Of a DNA stretch of 64,000 nucleotides, positions 37,801-43,181 are shown one piece after another. How positions within the stretch are numbered: position 1 is the stretch's first letter; the number at the start of each line of letters is the position of its first letter. The notes under the pieces were generated by a model that ran no database searches, was not told where the DNA came from, and saw only the letters and a program-made list of their open reading frames with translations. A program made the translations under genes and the position numbers. Source of the DNA: Ctenosaura bakeri (lineage: Eukaryota > Chordata > Lepidosauria > Squamata > Iguanidae); NCBI GenBank assembly GCA_948474755.1, contig CAOLHI010001154.1:62001-126000 (forward strand). The letters run 5' to 3'.

Positions 37801-40800
37801 AGAGGTTGTCCAGAGTTTTGGAGGATGGTGCTATCAATATGCAGATGACACCAAACGCTATTACTCCTTTTCACTTCAATCCAAGGAAGCTGTCCTAAAC
37901 CAGTTTCTGCCATCAGCAATGTACTGGATGAGGGCAAACACATTAAAATTTAATCTAGATAAGATAGAGGTGTGCCTTGTCAGAAGGCAGATGAAAAAAT
38001 AAGGGCTCATCCTGTGCTAGCTGGGATTACACTCCCCATGAAGAGTTTATGTGTACTCTTGGACTCAGCTTCGAATGTGGAGGCCCAAGTTGCTGTGGAA
38101 GACCAGGAGCACTTTTGCACATTTAAAGCTTGTGGCCCACTGCACCTGTTCCTAGAGATGCAAGATTTGGCCATGGTGGTACGTACTTTAGTTACATCCT
38201 GTTTGGACTACAGTAATGTGCTCTGCTTGGGGCTGCTTTTGAAGAGTGTTCAGGAACTTCAGCTGGTCCAAAGAGCTGCAGCCAGACTGGAACAGGTTAT
38301 AGAGACTGTATTGCAGCACTGTTGAATCAGCTGTACTGGCTGCCGGTTTGTTTCCAGGCACAATTCAAAGTGCTGGTTATGACCTCCAAAGCCCTATATG
38401 GATCAGGTCCAGGCAATTCGACAGACTGTATCTCCCCATATGAACCTGCATGGTTTATTAGGAGATTGTGAGAAGAGGCCCTTCTCTCAGTCCCTCCACC
38501 ATCGCAAGCATAGTTTGTGGAGATGTGAGAGAGGGTCTTCTCAGTGGCTTTGCCTAGAGTTTGGAACTCCCTTCCCAAGGAGGCCAGAATGGCCCCCTCC
38601 TTGTCCTTTCAGTAGCAAGCAAAGACCTTTTTATTTGGGCAGACTTTTAGTACAGAATGATTTTAAAGAACAGGCTGGGGATGCTGTACAGTTTTAAATT
38701 TATTTTTAATTTTAATTACTATCTTTTATCTTTTTTGAGCTGTTTTAGTTCTTTAGCAGTATAACCCTTTTTTTAATATTCACAAATTACATGTTTTTAA
38801 ATTGTATTCTTTCAAAGTACAAGCTGCTTTGAGGCCTAATTTTGGATTAAAAGTGGGATATTGATAATAACAGTAGTAGTAGTAATAGTAGTAGTAGTGA
38901 TGCTTAATACAAAAACTGTAGGTGAGGTGGGACAAGTACAGCCTTGAAGGGTCATTTTGTGGCTTTCAGCCCTCATGTTGTTTTAATATTTGGTTCCCCC
39001 CTGTTTTTTCCCAACAGTGGATAATCTAAAAGTTGACTTCTCTGTCATTCTTGTTGTAAAACAAAACCAAACCACCTCTCCTGGATCTAAAATAGCCCAA
39101 AGAGGGCCATAAACACAATGAAATCATTCCTGTCCCCCTTCAGGGGTCGTGAAACTCCAAGGTCCCTTGGGAGGGCCAATGTGGCCCACTGACCCCCAGG
39201 AGTTCCCTACCCCTGCTCTGGTTGGGCACAGATTCTGTACTGAGCTGTTAACAAATGGGGATTTTGGATAAAGTAACCATAGTGGATAGTAATAATACTA
39301 ATATAAATTTAAAAATAACTTTAAGAAGTGTATTTTAAAAAATGTGTTTTGACTTTCTAAAAAAAATATCTAAATGAAGAAACAATTTGACCATTTCTCA
39401 AATTTAGGTATTTACAATCTGTCTAACCTAGGAATTTCACTATCATCTGATAAAATTAAATTGATCAGTAACTTAGAGACCTCAACTAGGGACGTTTCTT
39501 TTTTACTTGCTTTATTTTTGTTTGGGTGAGGACAGGGCAGAATAAAGATGAAAGGAGAAAAAAAGATGAAATTGTGCCAAGGGTGTTGCCATATTTCCAT
39601 ACTTGCTTACACATGGCTACTCTTAAATAAGTCTGTATGGGATTACAGACTCAATGGTTTTAAGCATACTTAACTCTGTGTTGGAATGTGGAATTTAATC
39701 CAACATCTAAGTATAGACCAAATCTGATTTTGGAGGGATGTTATGCATCATGGGCAATTGCAGAATAGTTGCTATTTGAAAATTTGTCAGTTCCTTGTAA
39801 ACAAAGCTACCTTGTTTGGCTGATGTTTCTGTAATGATTAATATTTATGTCTATAACACCTGTAATTTTATTAAATCTTGAAATTTTTTATTTTTTCCCC
39901 CCTGTGTTCCCAGGTGCCAAATAAAGAAGTTACTCAGCTATGCCCTTCAGGGATAGAGGATTTGGAAACTTCAGGGCAAAATGAGGGCACTGTTTCATTT
40001 CCTACAAATGAACCTCTTCTCAGTAAGCTTTTTTTTTATCATAACTTTTTCTTTGTGGAGATATTAGTAGCCTCTGAAGACATAAATGAATAAAACTGAG
40101 TGTTCTTCAGTTCTTACCAGTTTGAAATAATTGGTGGTGCTCCTAATGAAATGTTTGGATTAACAGGAAGACTATATAACCTCTGAATGTTTTCTGATTT
40201 GACTGAGATGTTTAGCTGAGCCATACCAAAACAAACACACACAGTTGTTCCACAATTTTCTTTACCATTTGTGGTTGCTTACTTCCACCTTGTAATCATC
40301 TGAAATCTTTCAACAAACAACACTTGTAATTTTACAAAAGCAAAGTGGCTAACACGGTCCGTGAGTAGTAACATACATTTTATTACTGTTGTTACCAAGG
40401 GTAATATATTATCCATACAGTGGATCTGACTATCTCTTCACAGCTTTTCTCTTTACACATGAAGATTGGCTGAGATTGTGCTGTTCTGAGACTCTGCTGC
40501 CTCTATTAATAATATGAAAGCAAATGTTTCTTCATCTGTATCAGGATCAGCCAGTTTAAACCTTCCCTTCTTTTCATGCTGGGATTACATTGCCATCTCC
40601 TTGTGCTCGTCAGCTTGGTGAAGGGTGGGGAGACATGTAATTTAAATTCAGGCATGCAGTCTTTGGACTGTATACCTGGGTAACCTTCCCCTCTTAAACT
40701 GTGCTGCTGACATTACATCAAACAGTAGCAAGCTGTTGGGAGTGCACTTTGAATGTGGAAGATGTCATGCAGGGAAGACTCTTCTTGGGATGTGACAGTC

Positions 40801-41880
40801 TGTTGCGAGTGTAGCTGTACTGGGAAAGCAAGTGTGCAAGGAGTGTAATTCCCCATGTGCTCTCTTCCCAAGCATCATATAACAGGCCTTGAAAGGCCAC
40901 ATATGGGCTACGAATTGCCCCTGTGTAATAATACAATGATCAGTGCAATGCAAATACTATTCCTGGTTTCTTGCCAGTGTGTGCTTTAAGACGGACATAG
41001 TTACACAGTAAAGCCCAATTTCTTATAGATGTGGAATTAAAATTTTGTAGCACACAAACTCTACAAATGATCTTTTCTAACACAAAGTGTGAAAAACCTT
41101 AATTCTTACTATTTTCTGCTGGGGGGAAAAGAAGTATTTGAGAGGTTGTGAAGGAAATGGAGCATTCTACAATCTTTAATAAAATACTAGACTGCTAAGT
41201 TGTCTGTGGAGCTGGCTTCCGGAGTAGATCCTTAATTTATTAAGTTGGGATTCATATTGACACCACACCAGTTGTGCAAGAAATGTACTTGTTTAAGACT
41301 TGTGCAAGGAGGTATCCACTATCTCATTACTTGAGCAGTTCTCCTAGTCCAGTGCAGCTCTTTCCTCTCCCCCCACCCCACAAGCTGAGAGGGCCATCAG
41401 TTAGTCCAGATCAGGATGCTAAAAGCTCTCAGCTAGCTTTGTGGTTGCCTCCAGTATTCTGCCACAGCTGCATACCTCCGTTAGAGCCAAAGACCCAGGG
41501 TAAGTAGAATTGTAATGGTGGAGGCAGGCTGTTTCCCCTGCTTGTATTGTTTTAGATCTCAAACTCTATGAATTACTGTAGAGTATAAATACCTTAGTCT
41601 TCCCTGTCTGGCATACAAAAAAGTAACCATTAAGCTTCTGTGTGATGAAAGAGGATGTTTTTAGAGTAAATAATGAAATACAAAGTCTGGCTTTCAGGTT
41701 TTATTGTGATGTATAAAGCACTGATGTTTCTTGCTCTGTTTGTTAGGTGACACTTCTCAATTGGATTTTGATGCAGTATGTGAAAACGACACTGCCATGG
41801 CTGCTCTCATGAATTACTTGGAAGCTGAAGGTGGCCTGGGTGATCCGGCAGAACTCAGTGACATTCAGTGGACTCTCTAG
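1743..41880 (+). CDS. BMAL2: BMAL2 (ARNTL2) bHLH-PAS clock transcription factor, 15 exons, 5' end outside window
   Basis: Joined exons: 1743-1890, 7571-7609, 10536-10693, 13162-13241, 15360-15452, 16601-16718, 18010-18153, 19452-19692, 20226-20332, 22680-22830, 23617-23675, 35776-35884, 36662-36752, 39914-40022, 41747-41880. All phases fit and no internal stop occurs; from ATG 1754 the protein is 589 residues. Known role of the family: BMAL2 pairs with CLOCK or NPAS2 in the nucleus and activates E-box genes. Seen here: basic region [15 protein letters not shown] in exon 3, PAS-A in exons 4-7, PAS-B in exons 8-10, and a C-terminus [12 protein letters not shown] ... SDIQWTL. The spelling of PREKLID and of the last 45 residues fits BMAL2 rather than BMAL1. 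The first exon enters with two bases of a split codon, so an upstream exon must lie left of the window. Intron 11 holds an antisense endogenous retrovirus. Confidence 0.95.
2185..2490 (+). repeat. Degenerate G-rich minisatellite
   Basis: Imperfect tandem units of roughly 75-100 bases alternate CACTCACTC with a G-rich run such as gatgggatggggaagtggga. The purine-rich strand produces long spurious open frames on both strands. GC content is far above the flanking intron. Confidence 0.7.
5668..5884 (-). repeat. tRNA-derived SINE, antisense
   Basis: The reverse complement contains a B-box-like GGTTCAAATCCC region (seen here as gggatttgaaccccag) and ends with the tail shared with the SINEs at 52028 and 58708 (here atggggttttcttggcaaga). 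Moderately diverged. Confidence 0.75.
6003..6182 (+). repeat. 5S-rRNA-derived SINE (Sauria type)
   Basis: The segment gctgatcttggaagctaagc, then ctgcttagtactttgatggg, then ataccaggtgctataagc follows 5S rRNA from its internal A block to its 3' end. The tail (gaaaaccctgtcaaattcag) resembles that of the tRNA SINEs here. 5S-headed SINEs of this type are known from lizards. Not a functional 5S gene: the 5' end is lost and the internal promoter is mutated. Confidence 0.75.
6612..6732. repeat. Short palindromic repeat, third type
   Basis: The left arm with gtggtcctctagaag, then ggtaactcccattccctta, is inverted on the right as catgggagttccagtcc, then tctgaagagccacac. Related copies are at 47563-47672 and, as a half, about 56863-56915. 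A small non-autonomous DNA transposon is the likely source. Confidence 0.6.
7571..7609 (+). CDS. BMAL2: BMAL2 exon 2 (39-nt small exon before bHLH)
   Basis: Acceptor tttcctctag, donor gtactg. The 39 bases encode [12 protein letters not shown] and the first two bases of an arginine codon, completing a codon left open by exon 1 and leaving two bases for exon 3. It is the acidic linker directly before the [13 protein letters not shown] basic region. The linker is shorter than in the long human isoform, which has about 30 more residues here. Confidence 0.9.
7610..10535 (+). other. BMAL2 intron 2 of window
   Basis: 2.9 kb with no recognised repeat. An isolated 98-codon open frame at 8307-8603 is Lys-rich and matches nothing I know; it lacks splice sites tying it to BMAL2. 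The C run at about 8927-8937 and A/T runs near 9172 are simple sequence. Confidence 0.6.
10536..10693 (+). CDS. BMAL2: BMAL2 exon 3 (bHLH domain)
   Basis: Acceptor tttttcctag, donor gtgagt. Encodes residues about 59-111: the DNA-contacting basic helix with [16 protein letters not shown], helix 1 ([14 protein letters not shown]), the loop and helix 2 ([19 protein letters not shown]). H, E and the RRR block used for E-box recognition are all present, so DNA binding should be intact. Confidence 0.96.
10694..13161 (+). other. BMAL2 intron 3 of window
   Basis: 2.5 kb AT-rich intron with no mobile element that I can name. Simple sequence includes a TATG/TGTA-rich stretch (about 12342-12382) and a short CAGC run (about 12589-12606). 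Confidence 0.6.
13162..13241 (+). CDS. BMAL2: BMAL2 exon 4 (bHLH to PAS-A linker)
   Basis: Acceptor catttttcag, donor gtgagt. Encodes [20 protein letters not shown] and then LQHLILK, the linker and A' helix leading into PAS-A. It starts with two bases completing a serine codon and ends in phase 0. Confidence 0.94.
13724..13896. repeat. Palindromic MITE, second type
   Basis: The left half contains ctgtggaatcttgagatttg and the right half contains its inverse, aactacaaatctctagattc, then cataggatgtagagc. Same family as about 1388-1622. Confidence 0.6.
14063..14265. mobile_element. Palindromic MITE with TA target duplication, copy 1
   Basis: Starts GGGCCATTTCCACAC and ends with the inverse (gtgcagaaatggcc), flanked by ta on both sides. 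The interior is a long imperfect palindrome (atcctgtagaattctgggtt versus gcccacgattgcataggatg). TA flanks suggest mobilisation by a Tc1/mariner-type transposase. Confidence 0.75.
15360..15452 (+). CDS. BMAL2: BMAL2 exon 5 (PAS-A start)
   Basis: Acceptor aatttacag, donor gtaagt. The 31 codons encode [20 protein letters not shown] and then [11 protein letters not shown], the first beta strands of PAS-A, very close to both BMAL paralogues. Phase 0 at both ends. Confidence 0.96.
15453..16600 (+). other. BMAL2 intron 5 of window
   Basis: 1.1 kb. The middle (about 15949-16352) is a separate repeat. The rest is unique-looking AT-rich sequence. Confidence 0.6.
15949..16352. repeat. Unclassified interspersed repeat with ACCCGGCGTTGCC end
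   Basis: Begins tagtatatttacccggcgtt and ends acttttatatagtagatg. The interior includes a half-MITE segment (about 16205-16262). The ends look like a dispersed element, but I cannot assign a superfamily. Confidence 0.45.
16601..16718 (+). CDS. BMAL2: BMAL2 exon 6 (PAS-A)
   Basis: Acceptor gttccatcag, donor gtaagt. Encodes [20 protein letters not shown] followed by [19 protein letters not shown]. The PREKLID form matches BMAL2. One base is passed to exon 7. The open frame continuing past 16718 is intron read-through, not coding. Confidence 0.96.
16719..18009 (+). other. BMAL2 intron 6 of window
   Basis: 1.3 kb. Open frames at 16951-17205 and 17209-17436 are chance frames with no family resemblance. 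A short gtgaatgtgtcagaat repeat occurs near 17432-17470. Confidence 0.6.
18010..18153 (+). CDS. BMAL2: BMAL2 exon 7 (PAS-A)
   Basis: The acceptor is a weak ag after ttttaaaag; it is fixed by phase and homology. Donor is gtacta. Encodes [20 protein letters not shown], then [10 protein letters not shown], then a Lys-rich loop. The loop before exon 8 is the least conserved part of the PAS-A region. Confidence 0.93.
18154..19451 (+). other. BMAL2 intron 7 of window
   Basis: 1.3 kb without recognised transposons. The only structure seen is an exact 24-base tandem duplication at 18729-18776. Confidence 0.6.
18729..18776 (+). repeat. Exact 24-bp tandem duplication
   Basis: The unit starting accttagaagccaggtgcag is present twice head to tail without a mismatch. 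The perfect match implies a recent event or a polymorphic site. Confidence 0.85.
19452..19692 (+). CDS. BMAL2: BMAL2 exon 8 (end of PAS-A, start of PAS-B)
   Basis: Acceptor actaatttag, donor gtaagt. Encodes [20 protein letters not shown], then the [11 protein letters not shown] strand, then the start of PAS-B ([17 protein letters not shown]). It ends with TG, the first two bases of a codon completed by T in exon 9; that codon reads Cys where BMAL1 and human BMAL2 have Arg. Confidence 0.95.
19693..20225 (+). other. BMAL2 intron 8 of window
   Basis: 533 bases, AT-rich; nothing recognisable beyond the splice signals. Confidence 0.7.
20226..20332 (+). CDS. BMAL2: BMAL2 exon 9 (PAS-B)
   Basis: Acceptor tttcttacag, donor gtacat. 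Encodes [20 protein letters not shown] followed by [15 protein letters not shown]. This is the conserved PAS-B helix and turn segment. Split codons at both ends fit exons 8 and 10. Confidence 0.96.
20333..22679 (+). other. BMAL2 intron 9 of window
   Basis: 2.3 kb. No mobile element could be named. A short C/CA run lies at about 22095-22112. Open frames at 21028-21222 and 22167-22460 have no family features. Confidence 0.6.
22680..22830 (+). CDS. BMAL2: BMAL2 exon 10 (end of PAS-B / PAC)
   Basis: Long pyrimidine tract and acceptor tctctag; donor gtaagt. Encodes [20 protein letters not shown], then [20 protein letters not shown], then YIVSINTVV. This closes the PAS-B fold. Two bases (TT) pass to exon 11. 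Confidence 0.96.
22831..23616 (+). other. BMAL2 intron 10 of window
   Basis: 786 bases, AT-rich, no recognised element. Confidence 0.7.
23617..23675 (+). CDS. BMAL2: BMAL2 exon 11 (linker; followed by a GC donor)
   Basis: Acceptor ctaaatttttag. The 59 bases encode [20 protein letters not shown] plus one base. The splice that keeps frame with exon 12 is at GAAG before gcaagt, a GC-AG type donor; the nearest GT would shift the frame. The peptide corresponds to the acidic linker after PAS-B in BMAL2. Confidence 0.88.
24182..24187 (-). terminator. 3' LTR poly(A) signal
   Basis: Minus strand GCTGCAATAAACG, about 70 bases after the TATA-like box and 45 bases before the LTR end, as expected for R. 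The equivalent site in the 5' LTR is not an intact AATAAA. Confidence 0.6.
24256..24262 (-). promoter_or_regulatory. 3' LTR TATA-like box
   Basis: Minus strand ATGTATAAATTG. The same ATGTATAAAT is found in the other LTR at 34312-34318, so this element is conserved between the two otherwise diverged LTRs. Confidence 0.6.
24484..24496 (-). other. Polypurine tract
   Basis: Minus strand CAAAAAGGGGGAA lies immediately before the TG of the 3' LTR and about 30 bases after the end of the env frame. It is the plus-strand primer site of reverse transcription and fixes the LTR boundary. Confidence 0.85.
24528..25946 (-). pseudogene. env: env, short gamma-type envelope gene, frameshifted
   Basis: The main open frame (25791 down to 24580) has CWVC about 20 residues in, the CXXC motif of gamma-type surface subunits, and later a CX6CC motif (CVWLNTTCC) preceded by an immunosuppressive-domain-like segment. 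Soon after, the frame is lost; the membrane anchor (hydrophobic [19 protein letters not shown]) and cytoplasmic tail continue in another frame (to 24528). A possible leader (start at 25946) is in a third frame. No dibasic cleavage site is evident before the presumed fusion region. Only about 300 bases separate integrase from the CXXC part, so the usual N-terminal receptor-binding region of the surface subunit is missing. Not functional as read. Confidence 0.85.
25992..26100 (-). repeat. 24-bp direct repeat, period 85, at pol-env junction
   Basis: The sequence beginning cagcagggcctagtcccagt occurs exactly at 25992-26015 and 26077-26100. It lies between the integrase end and the env leader. Slippage, or a duplicated splice-acceptor region, are possible origins. 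Confidence 0.8.
26100..26405 (-). pseudogene. pol: pol: integrase C-terminal domain
   Basis: Minus-strand translation gives [20 protein letters not shown], then [20 protein letters not shown], then [10 protein letters not shown]: the small beta-barrel DNA-binding domain at the end of gammaretroviral integrase. It continues directly from integrase copy A (26406-26773). A stop follows [11 protein letters not shown], near the expected end of pol. Confidence 0.85.
26406..26773 (-). pseudogene. pol: pol: integrase catalytic core, copy A (decayed)
   Basis: Covers the second half of the catalytic core. The motif expected to be GSDNGP reads GSNNGP, losing a catalytic aspartate, and in-frame stops are present. 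It aligns over its whole length with copy B at 27777-28135 with many differences. It ends abruptly at cctatatggtgtggg, where non-retroviral sequence begins. Confidence 0.85.
26774..27776 (-). pseudogene. Non-retroviral insert with coiled-coil coding fragments
   Basis: About 1 kb of GC-rich DNA lies between the two integrase copies. Minus-strand fragments read as charged alpha-helical protein: one with [20 protein letters not shown] then [20 protein letters not shown] (27260-27415), one with [20 protein letters not shown] (about 26905-26985), one with [20 protein letters not shown] (about 26790-26880), and one with [20 protein letters not shown] (about 27600-27690). Stretches without coding character separate them. 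They look like pieces of a host coiled-coil gene, in part like exons joined to intron-like DNA. I do not recognise the parent gene. Confidence 0.55.
27777..28304 (-). pseudogene. pol: pol: integrase catalytic core, copy B
   Basis: Reads [10 protein letters not shown] near its start, [20 protein letters not shown] in the middle and [20 protein letters not shown] after it, so the three acidic residues of the DDE triad (VDF, GSDNG, KVE) are all present. At least one frame change occurs upstream of GSDNG. The 3' end stops at the same point (ctaacttcctcct) at which copy A also starts its homology. The 5' end is cut by the inserted retroelement end at about 28305. Confidence 0.88.
28305..28975 (-). 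mobile_element. 3' end of a second LTR retroelement inserted in pol
   Basis: Minus strand: an open frame (about 28970-28659) with repeated MEPA/PTPEAA units and a basic end [11 protein letters not shown], a stop, a purine-rich stretch (CACCAGGGTGAGGG), then an LTR-like block with AATAAAAG and an end GGTGCTGACA at 28305. The C-terminal acidic/Pro-rich then basic tail followed by a purine tract and LTR resembles the 3' end of a vertebrate Ty3/gypsy-type element. It separates the integrase zinc-binding part from the catalytic core. Confidence 0.5.
28976..29560 (-). pseudogene. pol: pol: RNase H C-terminus and integrase zinc-binding domain
   Basis: The frame from 29457 downward reads [20 protein letters not shown] (C-terminal RNase H) and later HKTTH ... 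CQLC, the HHCC zinc-binding module at the integrase N-terminus. It is open for about 160 codons and then runs into the inserted element. Confidence 0.85.
29561..30551 (-). pseudogene. pol: pol: RT thumb, connection and RNase H
   Basis: The frame 30551-30303 ([20 protein letters not shown]) is RT palm end and thumb. The frame 30287-29835 is connection ([20 protein letters not shown]). After this, RNase H fragments are seen in mixed frames, including YTDSK followed by an in-frame stop near 29590. Several frameshifts. Confidence 0.85.
30552..31640 (-). pseudogene. pol: pol: protease C-terminus and reverse transcriptase
   Basis: An open frame of 306 codons (31508-30588) starts with the protease end ([15 protein letters not shown]), then the RT fingers and palm with [13 protein letters not shown] and the catalytic YVDD at 30660-30671. 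Upstream the protease is incomplete: VGATGK is present but no DTG active-site motif can be found before it, so the protease catalytic site appears deleted. Confidence 0.9.
31641..32658 (-). pseudogene. gag: gag: capsid and nucleocapsid
   Basis: The frame 32658-31954 (234 codons) is the gamma-type capsid with the major homology region [21 protein letters not shown] frame change follows. A single CCHC knuckle, [14 protein letters not shown], lies at 31849-31890, with a stop two codons later. One knuckle rather than two is usual for gammaretroviruses. Confidence 0.9.
32659..33665 (-). pseudogene. gag: gag: matrix and proline-rich p12-like region
   Basis: Matrix starts at 33665 with [12 protein letters not shown], giving a myristoylation-type Gly2. 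It continues through [20 protein letters not shown] to about 33380. A second frame (33259-32750) starts PPPYVAA, carrying a PPPY late-budding motif, and is Pro/Ala-rich as in p12. At least one frameshift lies between the parts. Confidence 0.85.
33666..34172 (-). other. Proviral 5' leader
   Basis: About 500 bases between primer binding site and gag start, GC-rich, the expected place of packaging and splice-donor signals. I could not point to a specific structure. A C run lies at about 33902-33912. Confidence 0.6.
34175..34192 (-). other. Primer binding site, tRNA-Pro type
   Basis: The minus strand reads TGGGGGCCCACCCAGGAT two bases after the 5' LTR end. It differs from the usual tRNA-Pro primer site only by transitions, several at CpG positions, and matches no other common primer tRNA as well. 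Confidence 0.8.
34195..34558 (-). repeat. 5' LTR of the provirus
   Basis: On the minus strand it starts TGTGGGGAAAGCAG and ends GGTTTCTGCTTCA just before the primer site. The TATA-like box is at 34312-34318. It is collinear with the 3' LTR (shared ends, TATA region and the GCCGGC block) but strongly diverged. If the LTR is longer, the pyrimidine-rich block up to about 34866 would be part of U3. Confidence 0.78.
34559..35775. other. Right flank of provirus within intron 11
   Basis: 34559-34866 is pyrimidine-rich. Its minus strand contains a CCAAT-type ATTGG (near 34803) and a G-rich box, as in a promoter or LTR U3. 34867-35775 is AT-rich with no recognised element. Confidence 0.4.
35776..35884 (+). 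CDS. BMAL2: BMAL2 exon 12 (linker)
   Basis: Acceptor attaaaacacag, donor gtaagc. Encodes [20 protein letters not shown] and then ANEVLDLQ, the conserved segment shared with BMAL1 and BMAL2. Its phase (two bases first) confirms the unusual donor at 23676. Confidence 0.94.
35885..36661 (+). other. BMAL2 intron 12 of window
   Basis: 777 bases, AT-rich. The sequence aaaacatagatgtttttatt near 35963-36010 forms a short imperfect inverted repeat. No named element. Confidence 0.6.
36662..36752 (+). CDS. BMAL2: BMAL2 exon 13 (Ser-rich linker)
   Basis: Acceptor tgttttgtgtag, donor gtgagt. Encodes a Ser/Pro-rich stretch, [20 protein letters not shown] and then [10 protein letters not shown]. Low conservation is expected in this region; the exon is supported by phase and by splice sites. 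Confidence 0.88.
37170..38899 (+). mobile_element. L2/CR1-type LINE, 5'-truncated, reverse transcriptase remains
   Basis: Translated pieces in changing frames read [20 protein letters not shown] and QYADDT (catalytic YADD, about 37838-37850), then the thumb region with [14 protein letters not shown], and the C-terminal end with [12 protein letters not shown]. The 3' end (gctttgaggcctaa, then agtgggatattgataata) followed by an AGT run is the layout of lizard L2 elements. Many stops and frameshifts; dead. Confidence 0.8.
38872..38899 (+). repeat. AGT trinucleotide repeat (LINE tail)
   Basis: Run of AGT with one AAT interruption at the 3' end of the LINE, most likely grown from its tail. Confidence 0.8.
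39914..40022 (+). CDS. BMAL2: BMAL2 exon 14 (linker)
   Basis: Strong pyrimidine tract and acceptor ccctgtgttcccag; donor gtaagc. Encodes [20 protein letters not shown] followed by [16 protein letters not shown]. The NE/HEPLLS end aligns with BMAL2. Phase 0 in, one base out. Confidence 0.92.
40023..41746 (+). other. BMAL2 intron 14 of window
   Basis: 1.7 kb, AT-rich, no recognised element or exon. Open frames at 40718-40953 and 41274-41507 have no family features. Confidence 0.6.
41747..41880 (+). CDS. BMAL2: BMAL2 terminal coding exon 15 (transactivation C-terminus)
   Basis: Acceptor tctgtttgttag; stop TAG at 41878-41880. Encodes the C-terminus [20 protein letters not shown] ... SDIQWTL. 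This end is nearly identical to the BMAL2 transactivation segment, the counterpart of the BMAL1 region that binds CBP/p300 and CRY. Confidence 0.97.
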
Positions 41881-42659
41881 TCTTACACAAGTGAAGAGGA
41901 GCATATATTTCTCTGATGCACAGAATGATGATTTATCCTCAAGTACTGTATTAGTGGTACCTTTTAAGGCTTTAATTCATATTTACAGTATCTATTTTTG
42001 AAAGACTTTTGCCTTACTCATTAAGACATGGTTTTGGCTGCATATGTTAAAAAGATGTGATATTTTTAAAAAACACACAGAACCTCAATTTTCTTACATA
42101 TGTTGACTGGAATGCTTAAAAACATGCTTATATTTTTACCAACTCTTTTAAAGAGAAGTTACTGTAAAATGGGCTTAGGGATTTTGTTCTCAGATGTTTC
42201 TATCTTTGAAATATCTATTTATTTGTGTTTTTGTTAGTTGTTCCTAATTTATTAGTGTTGATTCATAAAAGCATACCATATTTAAGTAGGTCTAGACTTT
42301 GTAATGTCCATTTGTGTAAGAGGTCTAGTCTAAAATGTTTTATTTTATTGTTTGACTACAAACCTGGGATCAAGAAAGTAACAGTAGAAGTTTATATAAC
42401 TAAATAGTCATCCGTCGTATTGATCAAGAAATAATATATTGCCCAGTATAAAGCAGCTACAGAGAACAGATAAATAAATGAACTTGGTACATTTCATTAT
42501 TTTCTAGTGTTTGAAACAATGATCTAGAAAATGAAGCACAAGAAAGGATATCATTTATATATAAAGTACGAAGTATGCTGTTAGTGACCACATAGTGGGA
42601 ACTCCTTTGAGGAACAATATGGATATAGTTGTTACAAGTTTTGAGTTGTAAGATGTTGG

Positions 42660-42670
42660 AATAAAATAAA
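42660..42670 (+). terminator. Candidate BMAL2 poly(A) signal, two overlapping AATAAA
   Basis: AATAAA occurs at 42660-42665 and again at 42665-42670, about 780 bases after the stop codon. T-rich sequence (ctttttttctgtcag) lies about 30 bases downstream. It is a reasonable cleavage signal, unproven. Confidence 0.45.
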
Positions 42671-43175
42671 CCGGTTAATGACAAGTTTAAACCTAAAAGC
42701 CTTTTTTTCTGTCAGCTTTGAGGGAAAATTTTTATGTAAGACACCTATATCAAAATAGTGCATATGCACTATTGGAGTAGCCCTTTAGCATCTGTGTATT
42801 TTTTTTAAACTGCAGTGTGGGAATTACACCTAAAAATACGGGCAATGGCTAACCTCAGTCTTGAAGGGGAAAAGTAGCAAATATTAGAATACTGGGAGCT
42901 AAACTTACTTTTTTTTTTTTTTTTTTACAGTGCAGTTCTTTGTAGAATGGCTCAGGAGTAAGTCCTGAGTTTAATGAGACTAATTCTCAGAGGACTGTAG
43001 GTGGAATTGTAACATCCTTTCCACCATGATTGAATACTATGAATATGTTATATATGGATGTACTAATGCATCTTGCCTTTGGCGTAAATCTTTTCTCACC
43101 TATTTGTTAAAAGAAAAGTAAGACTCTGAAAACCCTTTCAAAACACAAGGCACTGGTACCATGCGCTAGTAAAGT

Positions 43176-43181
43176 AATAAA
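43176..43181 (+). terminator. Candidate distal BMAL2 poly(A) signal
   Basis: AATAAA lies 1.3 kb after the stop and is followed within 30-60 bases by TG/T-rich sequence (tgttatgtgctttaat). It is an alternative to the signal at 42660. Confidence 0.35.

Larger units (their letters stand above)
36753..39913 (+). other. BMAL2 intron 13 of window
   Basis: 3.2 kb, more than half of it an L2-type LINE 3' part (about 37170-38899). The segments 36753-37165 and 38900-39913 hold no gene; 39140-39232 resembles a hAT-type end but is too decayed to assign. Confidence 0.65.

Noticed and set aside
37547..38325. Plus-strand frames that could be read as a small gene in intron 13
   Set aside because: They contain reverse transcriptase motifs in shifting frames; part of a dead L2-type LINE.
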